NCBI RefSeq assembly: GCF_051020975.1
Contig: NW_027478162.1
Span: forward strand, 20,026,001-20,090,000
Reading direction: 5' to 3'
DNA: 64,000 nt
Source of the DNA: Osmia lignaria lignaria
Lineage: Eukaryota; Arthropoda; Insecta; Hymenoptera; Megachilidae
Shown: piece by piece, positions 33,674 through 48,500 of the stretch
How the letters are laid out: the number at the start of each line of letters is the position of its first letter
How positions within the stretch are numbered: position 1 is the stretch's first letter
Program-made: the position numbers and the translations under genes
Notes under the pieces: generated by a model
The model's input: only the letters and a program-made list of their open reading frames with translations
Databases searched by the model: none
What the model was told of the DNA's origin: nothing

Positions 33674-36249
33674 TCAGATGCGTAGTTCTCGAGATATATC
33701 AAGATATTTAAAAGTTTCGAAGCCGCACCAACATAATAGAGATACAGAAACACCGTCGCCCCTTTCTTTGAGATAACTTTGCACTATTGCGAGCTGTAAA
33801 TGCCACTTCCAGCTTAGCTGTGCAGAAGAGGTACAACAAGAAGAAGAAATATCTCGAAATATGTCCGTCAGGCCCCTTCCCTTGAGATAAATCTGCAAAT
33901 ATCTCGGAAACGAAGCGAGCTATGGCAAAATGTTAACAGACCTTTTTTGTAGAGAATTAAGTTTCCTACTTTTTATGTTCTATGATATTTTTTGATCAGA
34001 TGCGTAGTTCTCGAGATATATCAAGATATTTAAAAGTTCCGAAGCCGCACCAACATAATAGAGATACAGAAACACCGTCGCCCCTTTCTTTGAGATAACT
34101 TTGCACTATTGCGAGCTGTAAATGCCACTTCCAGCTTAGCTGTGCAGAAAAAGTACAACAAGAAGAAGAAATATCTCGAAATATGTCCGTCATGCCCCTT
34201 CCCTTGAGATAAATCTGCAAATATCTCGGAAACGAAGCGAGCTATGGCAAAATGCTAAGAGACCTTTTTTGTAAAGAATTATGTTTCCTACAATTTATGT
34301 TCTATGATATTTTTTGATCAGAAGCGTAGTTTTCGAGATATATCGAGATATTTAAAAGTTCCGAAGTCGCACCAACATAATAGAGATACAGAAACACCGT
34401 GGCCCCTTTCTTTGAGATAACTCTGCACTAGTGCGAGCCGCAAATGCCACTTCCAGCTTAGCTGTGCCGAAGAAGAACAACAAGAAGAAGAAATATCTCG
34501 AAATATGTCCGTCAGGCCCCTTCCCTTGAGATAAATCTGCAAATATCTCGGAAACGAAGCGAGCTATGGCAAAATGTTAAGAGACCTTTTTTGTAGAGAA
34601 TTAAGTTTCCTACTTTTTATGTTCTATGATATTTTTTGATCAGATGCGTAGTTCTCGAGATATATCAAGATATTTAAAAGTTCCGAAGCCGCACCAACAT
34701 AATAGAGATACAGAAACACCGTGGCCCCTTTCTTTGAGATAACTCTGCACTAGTGCGAGCCGCAAATGCCACTTCCAGCTTAGCTGTGCAGAAGAAGAAC
34801 AACAAGAAGAAGAAATATCTCGAAATATGTCCGTCAGGCCCCTTCCCTTGACATATATCTGCAAATATCTCGGAAACGAAGCGAGCTATGGCAAAATGTT
34901 AAGAGACCTTTTTTGTAGAGAATTAAGTTTCCTACTTTTTATGTTCTATGATATTTTTTGATCAGATGCGCAGTTCTCGAGATATATCAAGATATTTAAA
35001 AGTTCCGAAGCCGCACCAACATAATAGAGATACAGAAACACCGTGGCCCCTTTCTTTGAGATAACTCTGCACTATTGCGAGCTGCAAATGCCACTTCCAG
35101 CTTAGCTGTGCAGAAGAAGAACAACAAGAAGAAGAAATATCTCGAAATATGTCCGTCAGGCCCTTTCCCTTCAGATAAATCTGCAAATATCTCGGAAACA
35201 AAGCGAGCTATGGCAAAATGTTAAGAGACCTTTTTTGTAGAGAATTAAGTTTCCTACTTTTTATGTTCTATGATATTTTTTGATCAGATGCGTAGTTCTC
35301 GAGATATATCAAGATATTTAAAAGTTCCGAAGCCGCACCAACATAATAGAGATACAGAAACACCGTCGCCCCTTTCTTTGAGATAACTTTGCACTATTGC
35401 GAGCTGTAAATGCCACTTCCAGCTTAGCTGTGCAGAAGAAGTACAACAAGAAGAAGAAATATCTCGAAATATGTCCGTCAGGCCCCTTCCCTTGACATAT
35501 ATCTGCAAATATCTCGGAAACGAAGCGAGCTATGGCAAAATGTTAAGAGACCTTTTTTGTAGAGAATTATGTTTCCTACAATTTATGTTCTATGATATTT
35601 TTTGATCAGAAGCGTAGTTGTCGAGATATATCGAGATATTTAAAAGTTCCGAAGCCGCACCAACATAATAGAGATACAGAAACACCGTGGCCCCTTTCTT
35701 TGAGATAACTCTGCACTAGTGCGAGCCGCAAATGCCACTTCCAGCTTAGCTGTGCAGAAGAAGAACAACAAGAAGAAGAAATATCTCGAAATATGTCCGT
35801 CAGGCCCCTTCCCTTGAGATAAATCTGCAAATATCTCGGAAAGGAAGCGAGCTATGGCAAAATGTTAAGAGACCTTTTTTGTAGAGAATTAAGTTTCCTA
35901 CTTTTTACGTTCTATGATATTTTTTGATCAGATGCGTAGTTCTCGAGATATATCAAGATATTTAAAAGTTCCGAAGCCGCACCAACATAATAGAGATACA
36001 GAAACACCGTGGCCCCTTTCTTTGAGATAACGCTGCACTAGTGCGAGCCGCAAATGCCACTTCCAGCTTAGCTGTGCAGAAGAAGAACAACAAGAAGAAG
36101 AAATATCTCGAAATATGTCCGTCAGGCCCCTTCCCTTGAGATAAATCTGCAAATATCTCGGAAACGAAGCGAGCTATGGCAAAATGTTAACAGACCTTTT
36201 TTGTAGAGAATTAAGTTTCCTACTTTTTATGTTCTATGATATTTTTTGA
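33674..36249. repeat. Mixed monomers, no clear higher-order unit
   Basis: Eight monomers of several types. The first is a visible chimera (AAAGTTTCGAAG on the left, GTCGCCCC and GAGGTACAAC on the right). The second has AGAAAAAGTACAAC and GTCATGCCCC. The third has GTAAAGAATT upstream, GAAGTCGCACC and GTGCCGAAG, related to the GAAGTCGTACC monomers found later at 42,368, 55,248 and 58,468. No ordered repeat longer than two monomers is apparent within this stretch. Confidence 0.75.
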
Positions 36250-39200
36250 TCAGATGCGTAGTTCTCGAGATATATCAAGATATTTAAAAGTTCCGAAGCC
36301 GCACCAACATAATAGAGATACAGAAACACCGTCGCCCCTTTCTTTGAGATAACTTTGCACTATTGCGAGCTGTAAATGCCACTTCCAGCTTAGCTGTGCA
36401 GAAGAAGTACAACAAGAAGAAGAAATATCTCGAAATATGTCCGTCAGGCCCCTTCCCTTGAGATATATCTGCAAATATCTCGGAAACGAAGCGAGCTATG
36501 GCAAAATGTTAAGAGACGTTTTTTGTAGAGAATTATGTTTCCTACAATTTATGTTCTATGATATTTTTTGATCACAAGCGTAGTTTTCGAGATATATCGA
36601 GATATTTAAAAGTTCCGAAGCCGCACCAACATAATAGAGATACAGAAACACCGTGGCCCCTTTCTTTGAGATAACTCTGCACTAGTGCGAGCCGCAAATG
36701 CCACTTCCAGCTTAGCTGTGCAGAAGAAGAACAACAAGAAGAAGAAATATCTCGAAATATGTCCGTCAGGCCCCTTCCCTTGAGATAAATCTGCAAATAT
36801 CTCGGAAACGAAGCGAGCTATGGCAAGATGTTAAGAGAACTTTTTTGTAGAGAATTAAGTTTCCTACTTTTTATGTTCTATGATATTTTTTGATCAGATG
36901 CGTAGTTCTCGAGATATATCAAGATATTTAAAAGTTCCGAAGCCGCACCAACATAATAGAGATACAGAAACACCGTGGCCCCTTTCTTTGAGATAACTCT
37001 GCACTATTGCGAGCTGCAAATGCCACTTCCAGCTTAGCTGTGCAGAAGAAGAACAACAAGAAGAAGAAATATCTCGAAATATGTCCGTCAGGCCCTTTCC
37101 CTTCAGATAAATCTGCAAATATCTCGGAAACGAAGCGAGCTATGGCAAAATGTTAAGAGACCTTTTTTGTAGAGAATTAAGTTTCCTACTTTTTATGTTC
37201 TATGATATTTTTTGATCAGATGCGTAGTTCTCGAGATATATCAAGATATTTAAAAGTTCCGAAGCCGCACCAACATAATAGAGATACAGAAACACCGTGG
37301 CCCCTTTCTTTGAAATAACGCTGCACTAGTGCGAGCCGCAAATGCCACTTCCAGCTTAGCTGTGCAGAAGAAGAACAACAAGAAGAAGAAATATCTCGAA
37401 ATATGTCCGTCAGGCCCCTTCCCTTGAGATAAATCTGCAAATATCTCGGAAACGAAGCGAGCTATGGCAAAATGTTAAGAGACGTTTTTTGTAGAGAATT
37501 ATGTTTCCTACAATTTATGTTCTATGATATTTTTTGATCACAAGCGTAGTTTTCGAGATATATCGAGATATTTAAAAGTTCCGAAGCCGCACCAACATAA
37601 TAGAGATACAGAAACACCGTGGCCCCTTTCTTTGAGATAACTCTGCACTAGTGCGAGCCGCAAATGCCACTTCCAGCTTAGCTGTGCAGAAGAAGAACAA
37701 CAAGAAGAAGAAATATCTCGAAATATGTCCGTCAGGCCCCTTCCCTTGAGATAAATCTGCAAATATCTCGGAAACGAAGCGAGCTATGGCAAGATGTTAA
37801 GAGAACTTTTTTGTAGAGAATTAAGTTTCCTACTTTTTATGTTCTATGATATTTTTTGATCAGATGCGTAGTTCTCGAGATATATCAAGATATTTAAAAG
37901 TTCCGAAGCCGCACCAACATAATAGAGATACAGAAACACCGTGGCCCCTTTCTTTGAGATAACTCTGCACTATTGCGAGCTGCAAATGCCACTTCCAGCT
38001 TAGCTGTGCAGAAGAAGAACAACAAGAAGAAGAAATATCTCGAAATATGTCCGTCAGGCCCTTTCCCTTCAGATAAATCTGCAAATATCTCGGAAACGAA
38101 GCGAGCTATGGCAAAATGTTAAGAGACCTTTTTTGTAGAGAATTAAGTTTCCTACTTTTTATGTTCTATGATATTTTTTGATCAGATGCGTAGTTCTCGA
38201 GATATATCAAGATATTTAAAAGTTCCGAAGCCGCACCAACATAATAGAGATACAGAAACACCGTGGCCCCTTTCTTTGAAATAACGCTGCACTAGTGCGA
38301 GCCGCAAATGCCACTTCCAGCTTAGCTGTGCAGAAGAAGAACAACAAGAAGAAGAAATATCTCGAAATATGTCCGTCAGGCCCCTTCCCTTGAGATAAAT
38401 CTGCAAATATCTCGGAAACGAAGCGAGCTATGGCAAAATGTTAAGAGACCTTTTTTGTAGAGAATTATGTTTCCTACAATTTATGTTCTATGATATTTTT
38501 TGATCAGAAGCGTAGTTGTCGAGATATATCGAGATATTTAAAAGTTCCGAAGCCGCACCAACATAATAGAGATACAGAAACACCGTGGCCCCTTTCTTTG
38601 AGATAACTCTGCACTAGTGCGAGCCGCAAATGCCACTTCCAGCTTAGCTGTGCAGAAGAAGAACAACAAGAAGAAGAAATATCTCGAAATATGTCCGTCA
38701 GGCCCCTTCCCTTGAGATAAATCTGCAAATATCTCGGAAAGGAAGCGAGCTATGGCAAAATGTTAAGAGACCTTTTTTGTAGAGAATTAAGTTTCCTACT
38801 TTTTATGTTCTATGATATTTTTTGATCAGATGCGTAGTTCTCGAGATATATCAAGATATTTAAAAGTTCCGAAGCCGCACCAACATAATAGAGATACAGA
38901 AACACCGTGGCCCCTTTCTTTGAAATAACGCTGCACTAGTGCGAGCCGCAAATGCCACTTCCAGCTTAGCTGTGCAGAAGAAGAACAACAAGAAGAAGAA
39001 ATATCTCGAAATATGTCCGTCAGGCCCCTTCCCTTGAGATAAATCTGCAAATATCTCGGAAACGAAGCGAGCTATGGCAAAATGTTAACAGACCTTTTTT
39101 GTAGAGAATTAAGTTTCCTACTTTTTATGTTCTATGATATTTTTTGATCAGATGCGTAGTTCTCGAGATATATCAGGATATTTAAAAGTTCCGAAGCCGC

Positions 39201-41401
39201 ACCAACATAATAGAGATACAGAAACACCGTCGCCCCTTTCTTTGAGATAACTTTGCACTATTGCGAGCTGTAAATGCCACTTCCAGCTTAGCTGTGCAGA
39301 AGAAGTACAACAAGAAGAAGAAATATCTCGAAATATGTCCGTCAGGCCCCTTCCCTTGAGATATATCTGCAAATATCTCGGAAACGAAGCGAGCTATGGC
39401 AAAATGTTAAGAGACGTTTTTTGTAGAGAATTATGTTTCCTACAATTTATGTTCTATGATATTTTTTGATCACAAGCGTAGTTTTCGAGATATATCGAGA
39501 TATTTAAAAGTTCCGAAGCCGCACCAACATAATAGAGATACAGAAACACCGTGGCCCCTTTCTTTGAGATAACTCTGCACTAGTGCGAGCCGCAAATGCC
39601 ACTTCCAGCTTAGCTGTGCAGAAGAAGAACAACAAGAAGAAGAAATATCTCGAAATATGTCCGTCAGGCCCCTTCCCTTGAGATAAATCTGCAAATATCT
39701 CGGAAACGAAGCGAGCTATGGCAAGATGTTAAGAGAACTTTTTTGTAGAGAATTAAGTTTCCTACTTTTTATGTTCTATGATATTTTTTGATCAGATGCG
39801 TAGTTCTCGAGATATATCAAGATATTTAAAAGTTCCGAAGCCGCACCAACATAATAGAGATACAGAAACACCGTGGCCCCTTTCTTTGAGATAACTCTGC
39901 ACTATTGCGAGCTGCAAATGCCACTTCCAGCTTAGCTGTGCAGAAGAAGAACAACAAGAAGAAGAAATATCTCGAAATATGTCCGTCAGGCCCTTTCCCT
40001 TCAGATAAATCTGCAAATATCTCGGAAACGAAGCGAGCTATGGCAAAATGTTAAGAGACCTTTTTTGTAGAGAATTAAGTTTCCTACTTTTTATGTTCTA
40101 TGATATTTTTTGATCAGATGCGTAGTTCTCGAGATATATCAAGATATTTAAAAGTTCCGAAGCCGCACCAACATAATAGAGATACAGAAACACCGTGGCC
40201 CCTTTCTTTGAAATAACGCTGCACTAGTGCGAGCCGCAAATGCCACTTCCAGCTTAGCTGTGCAGAAGAAGAACAACAAGAAGAAGAAATATCTCGAAAT
40301 ATGTCCGTCAGGCCCCTTCCCTTGAGATAAATCTGCAAATATCTCGGAAACGAAGCGAGCTATGGCAAAATGTTAAGAGACCTTTTTTGTAGAGAATTAT
40401 GTTTCCTACAATTTATGTTCTATGATATTTTTTGATCAGAAGCGTAGTTGTCGAGATATATCGAGATATTTAAAAGTTCCGAAGCCGCACCAACATAATA
40501 GAGATACAGAAACACCGTGGCCCCTTTCTTTGAGATAACTCTGCACTAGTGCGAGCCGCAAATGCCACTTCCAGCTTAGCTGTGCAGAAGAAGAACAACA
40601 AGAAGAAGAAATATCTCGAAATATGTCCGTCAGGCCCCTTCCCTTGAGATAAATCTGCAAATATCTCGGAAAGGAAGCGAGCTATGGCAAAATGTTAAGA
40701 GACCTTTTTTGTAGAGAATTAAGTTTCCTACTTTTTATGTTCTATGATATTTTTTGATCAGATGCGTAGTTCTCGAGATATATCAAGATATTTAAAAGTT
40801 CCGAAGCCGCACCAACATAATAGAGATACAGAAACACCGTGGCCCCTTTCTTTGAAATAACGCTGCACTAGTGCGAGCCGCAAATGCCACTTCCAGCTTA
40901 GCTGTGCAGAAGAAGAACAACAAGAAGAAGAAATATCTCGAAATATGTCCGTCAGGCCCCTTCCCTTGAGATAAATCTGCAAATATCTCGGAAACGAAGC
41001 GAGCTATGGCAAAATGTTAACAGACCTTTTTTGTAGAGAATTAAGTTTCCTACTTTTTATGTTCTATGATATTTTTTGATCAGATGCGCAGTTCTCGAGA
41101 TATATCAAGATATTTAAAAGTTCCGAAGCCGCACCAACATAATAGAGATACAGAAACACCGTGGCCCCTTTCTTTGAGATAACTCTGCACTATTGCGAGC
41201 TGCAAATGCCACTTCCAGCTTAGCTGTGCAGAAGAAGAACAACAAGAAGAAGAAATATCTCGAAATATGTCCGTCAGGCCCTTTCCCTTCAGATAAATCT
41301 GCAAATATCTCGGAAACGAAGCGAGCTATGGCAAAATGCTAAGAGACCTTTTTTGTAGAGAATTATGTTTCCTACAATTTATGTTCTATGATATTTTTTG
41401 A
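36250..41401. repeat. 3- and 6-monomer patterned region
   Basis: A three-monomer run (GATCACAAGCG type; TTCCCTTCAGATAAATC type; TTTGAAATAACGCTGC type) starts at 36,572, again immediately at 37,538 (966-bp spacing), and at 39,470. It is followed by a GTAGTTGTCGAG monomer and another TTTGAAATAACGCTGC monomer at 38,504-39,147 and 40,436-41,079. The five-monomer order from 37,538 therefore repeats from 39,470, at 1,932 bp, with one GTCGCCCC monomer between. Shared GCAAGATGTTAAGAGAAC appears after each GATCACAAGCG monomer here. Confidence 0.82.
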
Positions 41402-44400
41402 TCAGAAGCGTAGTTTTCGAGATATATCGAGATATTTAAAAGTTCCGAAGCCGCACCAACATAATAGAGATACAGAAACACCGTGGCCCCTTTCTTTGAG
41501 ATAACTCTGCACTAGTGCGAGCCGTAAATGCCACTTCCAGCTTAGCTGTGCAGAAGAGGTACAACAAGAAGAAGAAATATCTCGAAATATGTCCGTCAGG
41601 CCCCTTCCCTTGAGATATATCTGCAAATATCTCGGAAACGAAGCGAGCTATGGCAAAATGTTAAGAGACCTTTTTTGTAGAGAATTATGGTTCCTACAAT
41701 TTATGTTCTATGATATTTTTTGATCAGAAGCGTAGTTTTCGAGATATATCGAGATATTTAAAAGTTCCGAAGCCGCACCAACATAATAGAGATACAGAAA
41801 CACCGCGGCCCCTTTCTTTGAGATAACTCTGCACTAGTGCGAGCCGCAAATGCCACTTCCAGCTTAGCTGTGCAGAAGAATAACAACAAGAAGAAGAAAT
41901 ATCTCGAAATATGTCCGTCAGGCCCCTTCCCTTGAGATAAATCTGCAAATATCTCGGAAAGGAAGCGAGCTATGGCAAAATGTTAAGAGACCTTTTTTGT
42001 AGAGAATTAAGTTTCCTACTTTTTATGTTCTATGATATTTTTTGATCAGATGCGTAGTTCTCGAGATATATCAAGATATTTAAAAGTTCCGAAGCCGCAC
42101 CAACATAATAGAGATACAGAAACACCGTGGCCCCTTTCTTTGAGATAACTCTGCACTATTGCGAGCTGCAAATGCCACTTCCAGCTTAGCTGTGCAGAAG
42201 AAGAACAACAAGAAGAAGAAATATCTCGAAATATGTCCGTCATGCCCCTTCCCTTGAGATAAATCTGCAAATATCTCGGAAACGAAGCGAGCTATGGCAA
42301 AATGCTAAGAGACCTTTTTTGTAAAGAATTATGTTTCCTACAATTTATGTTCTACGATATTTTTTGATCAGAAGCGTAGTTTTCGAGATATATCGAGATA
42401 TTTAAAAGTTCCGAAGTCGTACCAACATAATAGAGATACAGAAACACCGTGGCCCCTTTCTTTGAGATAACTCTGCACTAGTGCGAGCCGCAAATGCCAC
42501 TTCCAGCTTAGCTGTGCCGAAGAAGAACAACAAGAAGAAGAAATATCTCGAAATATGTCCGTCAGGCCCCTTCCCTTGAGATAAATCTGCAAATATCTCG
42601 GAAACGAAGCGAGCTATGGCAAGATGTTAAGAGACCTTTTTTGTAGAGAATTAAGTTTCCTACTTTTTATGTTCTATGATATTTTTTGATCAGATGCGTA
42701 GTTCTCGAGATATATCAAGATATTTAAAAGTTCCGAAGCCGCACCAACATAATAGAGATACAGAAACACCGTGGCCCCTTTCTTTGAGATAACTCTGCAC
42801 TATTGCGAGCTGCAAATGCCACTTCCAGCTTAGCTGTGCCGAAGAAGAACAACAAGAAGAAGAAATATCTCGAAATATGTCCGTCAGGCCCCTTCCCTTG
42901 AGATAAATCTGCAAATATCTCGGAAACGAAGCGAGCTATGGCAAAATGTTAAGAGACCTTTTTTGTAGAGAATTAAGTTTCCTACTTTTTATGTTCTATG
43001 ATATTTTTTGATCAGATGCGTAGTTCTCGAGATATATCAAGATATTTAAAAGTTCCGAAGCCGCACCAACATAATAGAGATACAGAAACACCGTGGCCCC
43101 TTTCTTTGAGATAACTCTGCACTAGTGCGAGCCGCAAATGCCACTTCCAGCTTAGCTGTGCAGAAGAAGAACAACAAGAAGAAGAAATATCTCGAAATAT
43201 GTCCGTCAGGCCCCTTCCCTTGACATATATCTGCAAATATCTCGGAAACGAAGCGAGCTATGGCAAAATGTTAAGAGACCTTTTTTGTAGAGAATTAAGT
43301 TTCCTACTTTTTATGTTCTATGATATTTTTTGATCAGATGCGCAGTTCTCGAGATATATCAAGATATTTAAAAGTTCCGAAGCCGCACCAACATAATAGA
43401 GATACAGAAACACCGTGGCCCCTTTCTTTGAGATAACTCTGCACTAGTGCGAGCCGCAAATGCCACTTCCAGCTTAGCTGTGCAGAAGAAGAACAACAAG
43501 AAGAAGAAATATCTCGAAATATGTCCGTCAGGCCCCTTCCCTTGAGATAAATCTGCAAATATCTCGGAAAGGAAGCGAGCTATGGCAAAATGTTAAGAGA
43601 CCTTTTTTGTAGAGAATTAAGTTTCCTACTTTTTATGTTCTATGATATTTTTTGATCAGATGCGTAGTTCTCGAGATATATCAAGATATTTAAAAGTTCC
43701 GAAGCCGCACCAACATAATAGAGATACAGAAACACCGTGGCCCCTTTCTTTGAAATAACGCTGCACTAGTGCGAGCCGCAAATGCCACTTCCAGCTTAGC
43801 TGTGCAGAAGAAGAACAACAAGAAGAAGAAATATCTCGAAATATGTCCGTCAGGCCCCTTCCCTTGAGATAAATCTGCAAATATCTCGGAAACGAAGCGA
43901 GCTATGGCAAAATGTTAAGAGACCTTTTTTGTAGAGAATTAAGTTTCCTACTTTTTATGTTCTATGATATTTTTTGATCAGATGCGTAGTTCTCGAGATA
44001 TATCAAGATATGTAAAAGTTCCGAAGCCGCACCAACATAATAGAGATACAGAAACACCGTGGCCCCTTTCTTTGAGATAACTCTGCACTAGTGCGAGCCG
44101 CAAATGCCACTTCCAGCTTAGCTGTGCAGAAGAAGAACAACAAGAAGAAGAAATATCTCGAAATATGTCCGTCAGGCCCCTTCCCTTGAGATAAATCTGC
44201 AAATATCTCGGAAACGAAGCGAGCTATGGCAAAATGTTAAGAGACCTTTTTTGTAGAGAATTAAGTTTCCTACTTTTTATGTTCTATGATATTTTTTGAT
44301 CAGATGCGTAGTTCTCGAGATATATCAAGATATTTAAAAGTTTCGAAGCCGCACCAACATAATAGAGATACAGAAACACCGTCGCCCCTTTCTTTGAGAT

Positions 44401-45587
44401 AACTTTGCACTATTGCGAGCTGTAAATGCCACTTCCAGCTTAGCTGTGCAGAAGAGGTACAACAAGAAGAAGAAATATCTCGAAATATGTCCGTCAGGCC
44501 CCTTCCCTTGAGATATATCTGCAAATATCTCGGAAACGAAGCGAGCTATGGCAAAATGTTAAGAGACCTTTTTTGTAGAGAATTATGGTTCCTACAATTT
44601 ATGTTCTATGATATTTTTTGATCAGAAGCGTAGTTTTCGAGATATATCGAGATATTTAAAAGTTCCGAAGCCGCACCAACATAATAGAGATACAGAAACA
44701 CCGCGGCCCCTTTCTTTGAGATAACTCTGCACTAGTGCGAGCCGCAAATGCCACTTCCAGCTTAGCTGTGCAGAAGAAGAACAACAAGAAGAAGAAATAT
44801 CTCGAAATATGTCCGTCAGGCCCCTTCCCTTGAGATAAATCTGCAAATATCTCGGAAACGAAGCGAGCTATGGCAAAATGTTAACAGACCTTTTTTGTAG
44901 AGAATTAAGTTTCCTACTTTTTATGTTCTATGATATTTTTTGATCAGATGCGTAGTTCTCGAGATATATCAAGATATTTAAAAGTTCCGAAGCCGCACCA
45001 ACATAATAGAGATACAGAAACACCGTCGCCCCTTTCTTTGAGATAACTTTGCACTATTGCGAGCTGTAAATGCCACTTCCAGCTTAGCTGTGCAGAAGAA
45101 GTACAACAAGAAGAAGAAATATCTCGAAATATGTCCGTCAGGCCCCTTCCCTTGAGATATATCTGCAAATATCTCGGAAACGAAGCGAGCTATGGCAAAA
45201 TGTTAAGAGACGTTTTTTGTAGAGAATTATGTTTCCTACAATTTATGTTCTATGATATTTTTTGATCACAAGCGTAGTTTTCGAGATATATCGAGATATT
45301 TAAAAGTTCCGAAGCCGCACCAACATAATAGAGATACAGAAACACCGTGGCCCCTTTCTTTGAGATAACTCTGCACTAGTGCGAGCCGCAAATGCCACTT
45401 CCAGCTTAGCTGTGCAGAAGAAGAACAACAAGAAGAAGAAATATCTCGAAATATGTCCGTCAGGCCCCTTCCCTTGAGATAAATCTGCAAATATCTCGGA
45501 AACGAAGCGAGCTATGGCAAAATGTTAAGAGACCTTTTTTGTAGAGAATTAAGTTTCCTACTTTTTATGTTCTATGATATTTTTTGA
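41402..45587. repeat. Mosaic region with segments copied to 53-55 kb
   Basis: The order from 41,080 to 42,045 (TTCAGATAAATC type; GAGCCGTAAATG with GAGGTACAAC; then a CACCGCGGCC monomer) is found again at 52,994-53,959, offset 11,914 bp. The three monomers at 44,622-45,587 match 53,638-54,603, offset 9,016 bp. The pair at 43,978-44,621 matches 33,352-33,995, offset 10,626 bp, including a chimeric monomer. The copy at 41,724 has a private GAAGAATAACAAC. Confidence 0.78.
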
Positions 45588-48500
45588 TCAGATGCGTAGT
45601 TCTCGAGATATATCAAGATATTTAAAAGTTCCGAAGCCGCACCAACATAATAGAGATACAGAAACACCGTCGCCCCTTTCTTTGAGATAACTTTGCACTA
45701 TTGCGAGCTGTAAATGCCACTTCCAGCTTAGCTGTGCAGAAGAAGTACAACAAGAAGAAGAAATATCTCGAAATATGTCGGTCAGGCCCCTTCCCTTGAC
45801 ATATATCTGCAAATATCTCGGAAAGGAAGCGAGCTATGGCAAAATGTTAAGAGACCTTTTTTGTAGAGAATTAAGTTTCCTACTTTTTATGTTCTATGAT
45901 ATTTTTTGATCAGATGCGTAGTTCTCGAGATATATCAAGATATTTAAAAGTTCCGAAGCCGCACCAACATAATAGAGATACAGAAACACCGTGGCCCCTT
46001 TCTTTGAGATAACGCTGCACTAGTGCGAGCCGCAAATGCCACTTCCAGCTTAGCTGTGCAGAAGAAGAACAACAAGAAGAAGAAATATCTCGAAATATGT
46101 CCGTCAGGCCCCTTCCCTTGAGATAAATCTGCAAATATCTCGGAAACGAAGCGAGCTATGGCAAAATGTTAACAGACCTTTTTTGTAGAGAATTAAGTTT
46201 CCTACTTTTTATGTTCTATGATATTTTTTGATCAGATGCGTAGTTCTCGAGATATATCAAGATATTTAAAAGTTCCGAAGCCGCACCAACATAATAGAGA
46301 TACAGAAACACCGTCGCCCCTTTCTTTGAGATAACTTTGCACTATTGCGAGCTGTAAATGCCACTTCCAGCTTAGCTGTGCAGAAGAAGTACAACAAGAA
46401 GAAGAAATATCTCGAAATATGTCCGTCAGGCCCCTTCCCTTGAGATATATCTGCAAATATCTCGGAAACGAAGCGAGCTATGGCAAAATGTTAAGAGACG
46501 TTTTTTGTAGAGAATTATGTTTCCTACAATTTATGTTCTATGATATTTTTTGATCACAAGCGTAGTTTTCGAGATATATCGAGATATTTAAAAGTTCCGA
46601 AGCCGCACCAACATAATAGAGATACAGAAACACCGTGGCCCCTTTCTTTGAGATAACTCTGCACTAGTGCGAGCCGCAAATGCCACTTCCAGCTTAGCTG
46701 TGCAGAAGAAGAACAACAAGAAGAAGAAATATCTCGAAATATGTCCGTCAGGCCCCTTCCCTTGAGATAAATCTGCAAATATCTCGGAAACGAAGCGAGC
46801 TATGGCAAGATGTTAAGAGACCTTTTTTGTAGAGAATTAAGTTTCCTACTTTTTATGTTCTATGATATTTTTTGATCAGATGCGTAGTTCTCGAGATATA
46901 TCAAGATATTTAAAAGTTCCGAAGCCGCACCAACATAATAGAGATACAGAAACACCGTGGCCCCTTTCTTTGAGATAACTCTGCACTATTGCGAGCTGCA
47001 AATGCCACTTCCAGCTTAGCTGTGCCGAAGAAGAACAACAAGAAGAAGAAATATCTCGAAATATGTCCGTCAGGCCCCTTCCCTTGAGATAAATCTGCAA
47101 ATATCTCGGAAACGAAGCGAGCTATGGCAAAATGTTAAGAGACCTTTTTTGTAGAGAATTAAGTTTCCTACTTTTTATGTTCTATGATATTTTTTGATCA
47201 GATGCGCAGTTCTCGAGATATATCAAGATATTTAAAAGTTCCGAAGCCGCACCAACATAATAGAGATACAGAAACACCGTGGCCCCTTTCTTTGAGATAA
47301 CTCTGCACTATTGCGAGCTGCAAATGCCACTTCCAGCTTAGCTGTGCAGAAGAAGAACAACAAGAAGAAGAAATATCTCGAAATATGTCCGTCAGGCCCT
47401 TTCCCTTCAGATAAATCTGCAAATATCTCGGAAACGAAGCGAGCTATGGCAAAATGTTAAGAGACCTTTTTTGTAGAGAATTAAGTTTCCTACTTTTTAT
47501 GTTCTATGATATTTTTTGATCAGATGCGTAGTTCTCGAGATATATCAAGATATTTAAAAGTTCCGAAGCCGCACCAACATAATAGAGATACAGAAACACC
47601 GTCGCCCCTTTCTTTGAGATAACTTTGCACTATTGCGAGCTGTAAATGCCACTTCCAGCTTAGCTGTGCAGAAGAAGTACAACAAGAAGAAGAAATATCT
47701 CGAAATATGTCCGTCAGGCCCCTTCCCTTGACATATATCTGCAAATATCTCGGAAAGGAAGCGAGCTATTGCAAAATGTTAAGAGACCTTTTTTGTAGAG
47801 AATTAAGTTTCCTACTTTTTATGTTCTATGATATTTTTTGATCAGATGCGTAGTTCTCGAGATATATCAAGATATTTAAAAGTTCCGAAGCCGCACCAAC
47901 ATAATAGAGATACAGAAACACCGTGGCCCCTTTCTTTGAGATAACGCTGCACTAGTGCGAGCCGCAAATGCCACTTCCAGCTTAGCTGTGCAGAAGAAGA
48001 ACAACAAGAAGAAGAAATATCTCGAAATATGTCCGTCAGGCCCCTTCCCTTGAGATAAATCTGCAAATATCTCGGAAACGAAGCGAGCTATGGCAAAATG
48101 TTAACAGACCTTTTTTGTAGAGAATTAAGTTTCCTACTTTTTATGTTCTATGATATTTTTTGATCAGATGCGTAGTTCTCGAGATATATCAAGATATTTA
48201 AAAGTTCCGAAGCCGCACCAACATAATAGAGATACAGAAACACCGTCGCCCCTTTCTTTGAGATAACTTTGCACTATTGCGAGCTGTAAATGCCACTTCC
48301 AGCTTAGCTGTGCAGAAGAAGTACAACAAGAAGAAGAAATATCTCGAAATATGTCCGTCAGGCCCCTTCCCTTGAGATATATCTGCAAATATCTCGGAAA
48401 CGAAGCGAGCTATGGCAAAATGTTAAGAGACGTTTTTTGTAGAGAATTATGTTTCCTACAATTTATGTTCTATGATATTTTTTGATCACAAGCGTAGTTT

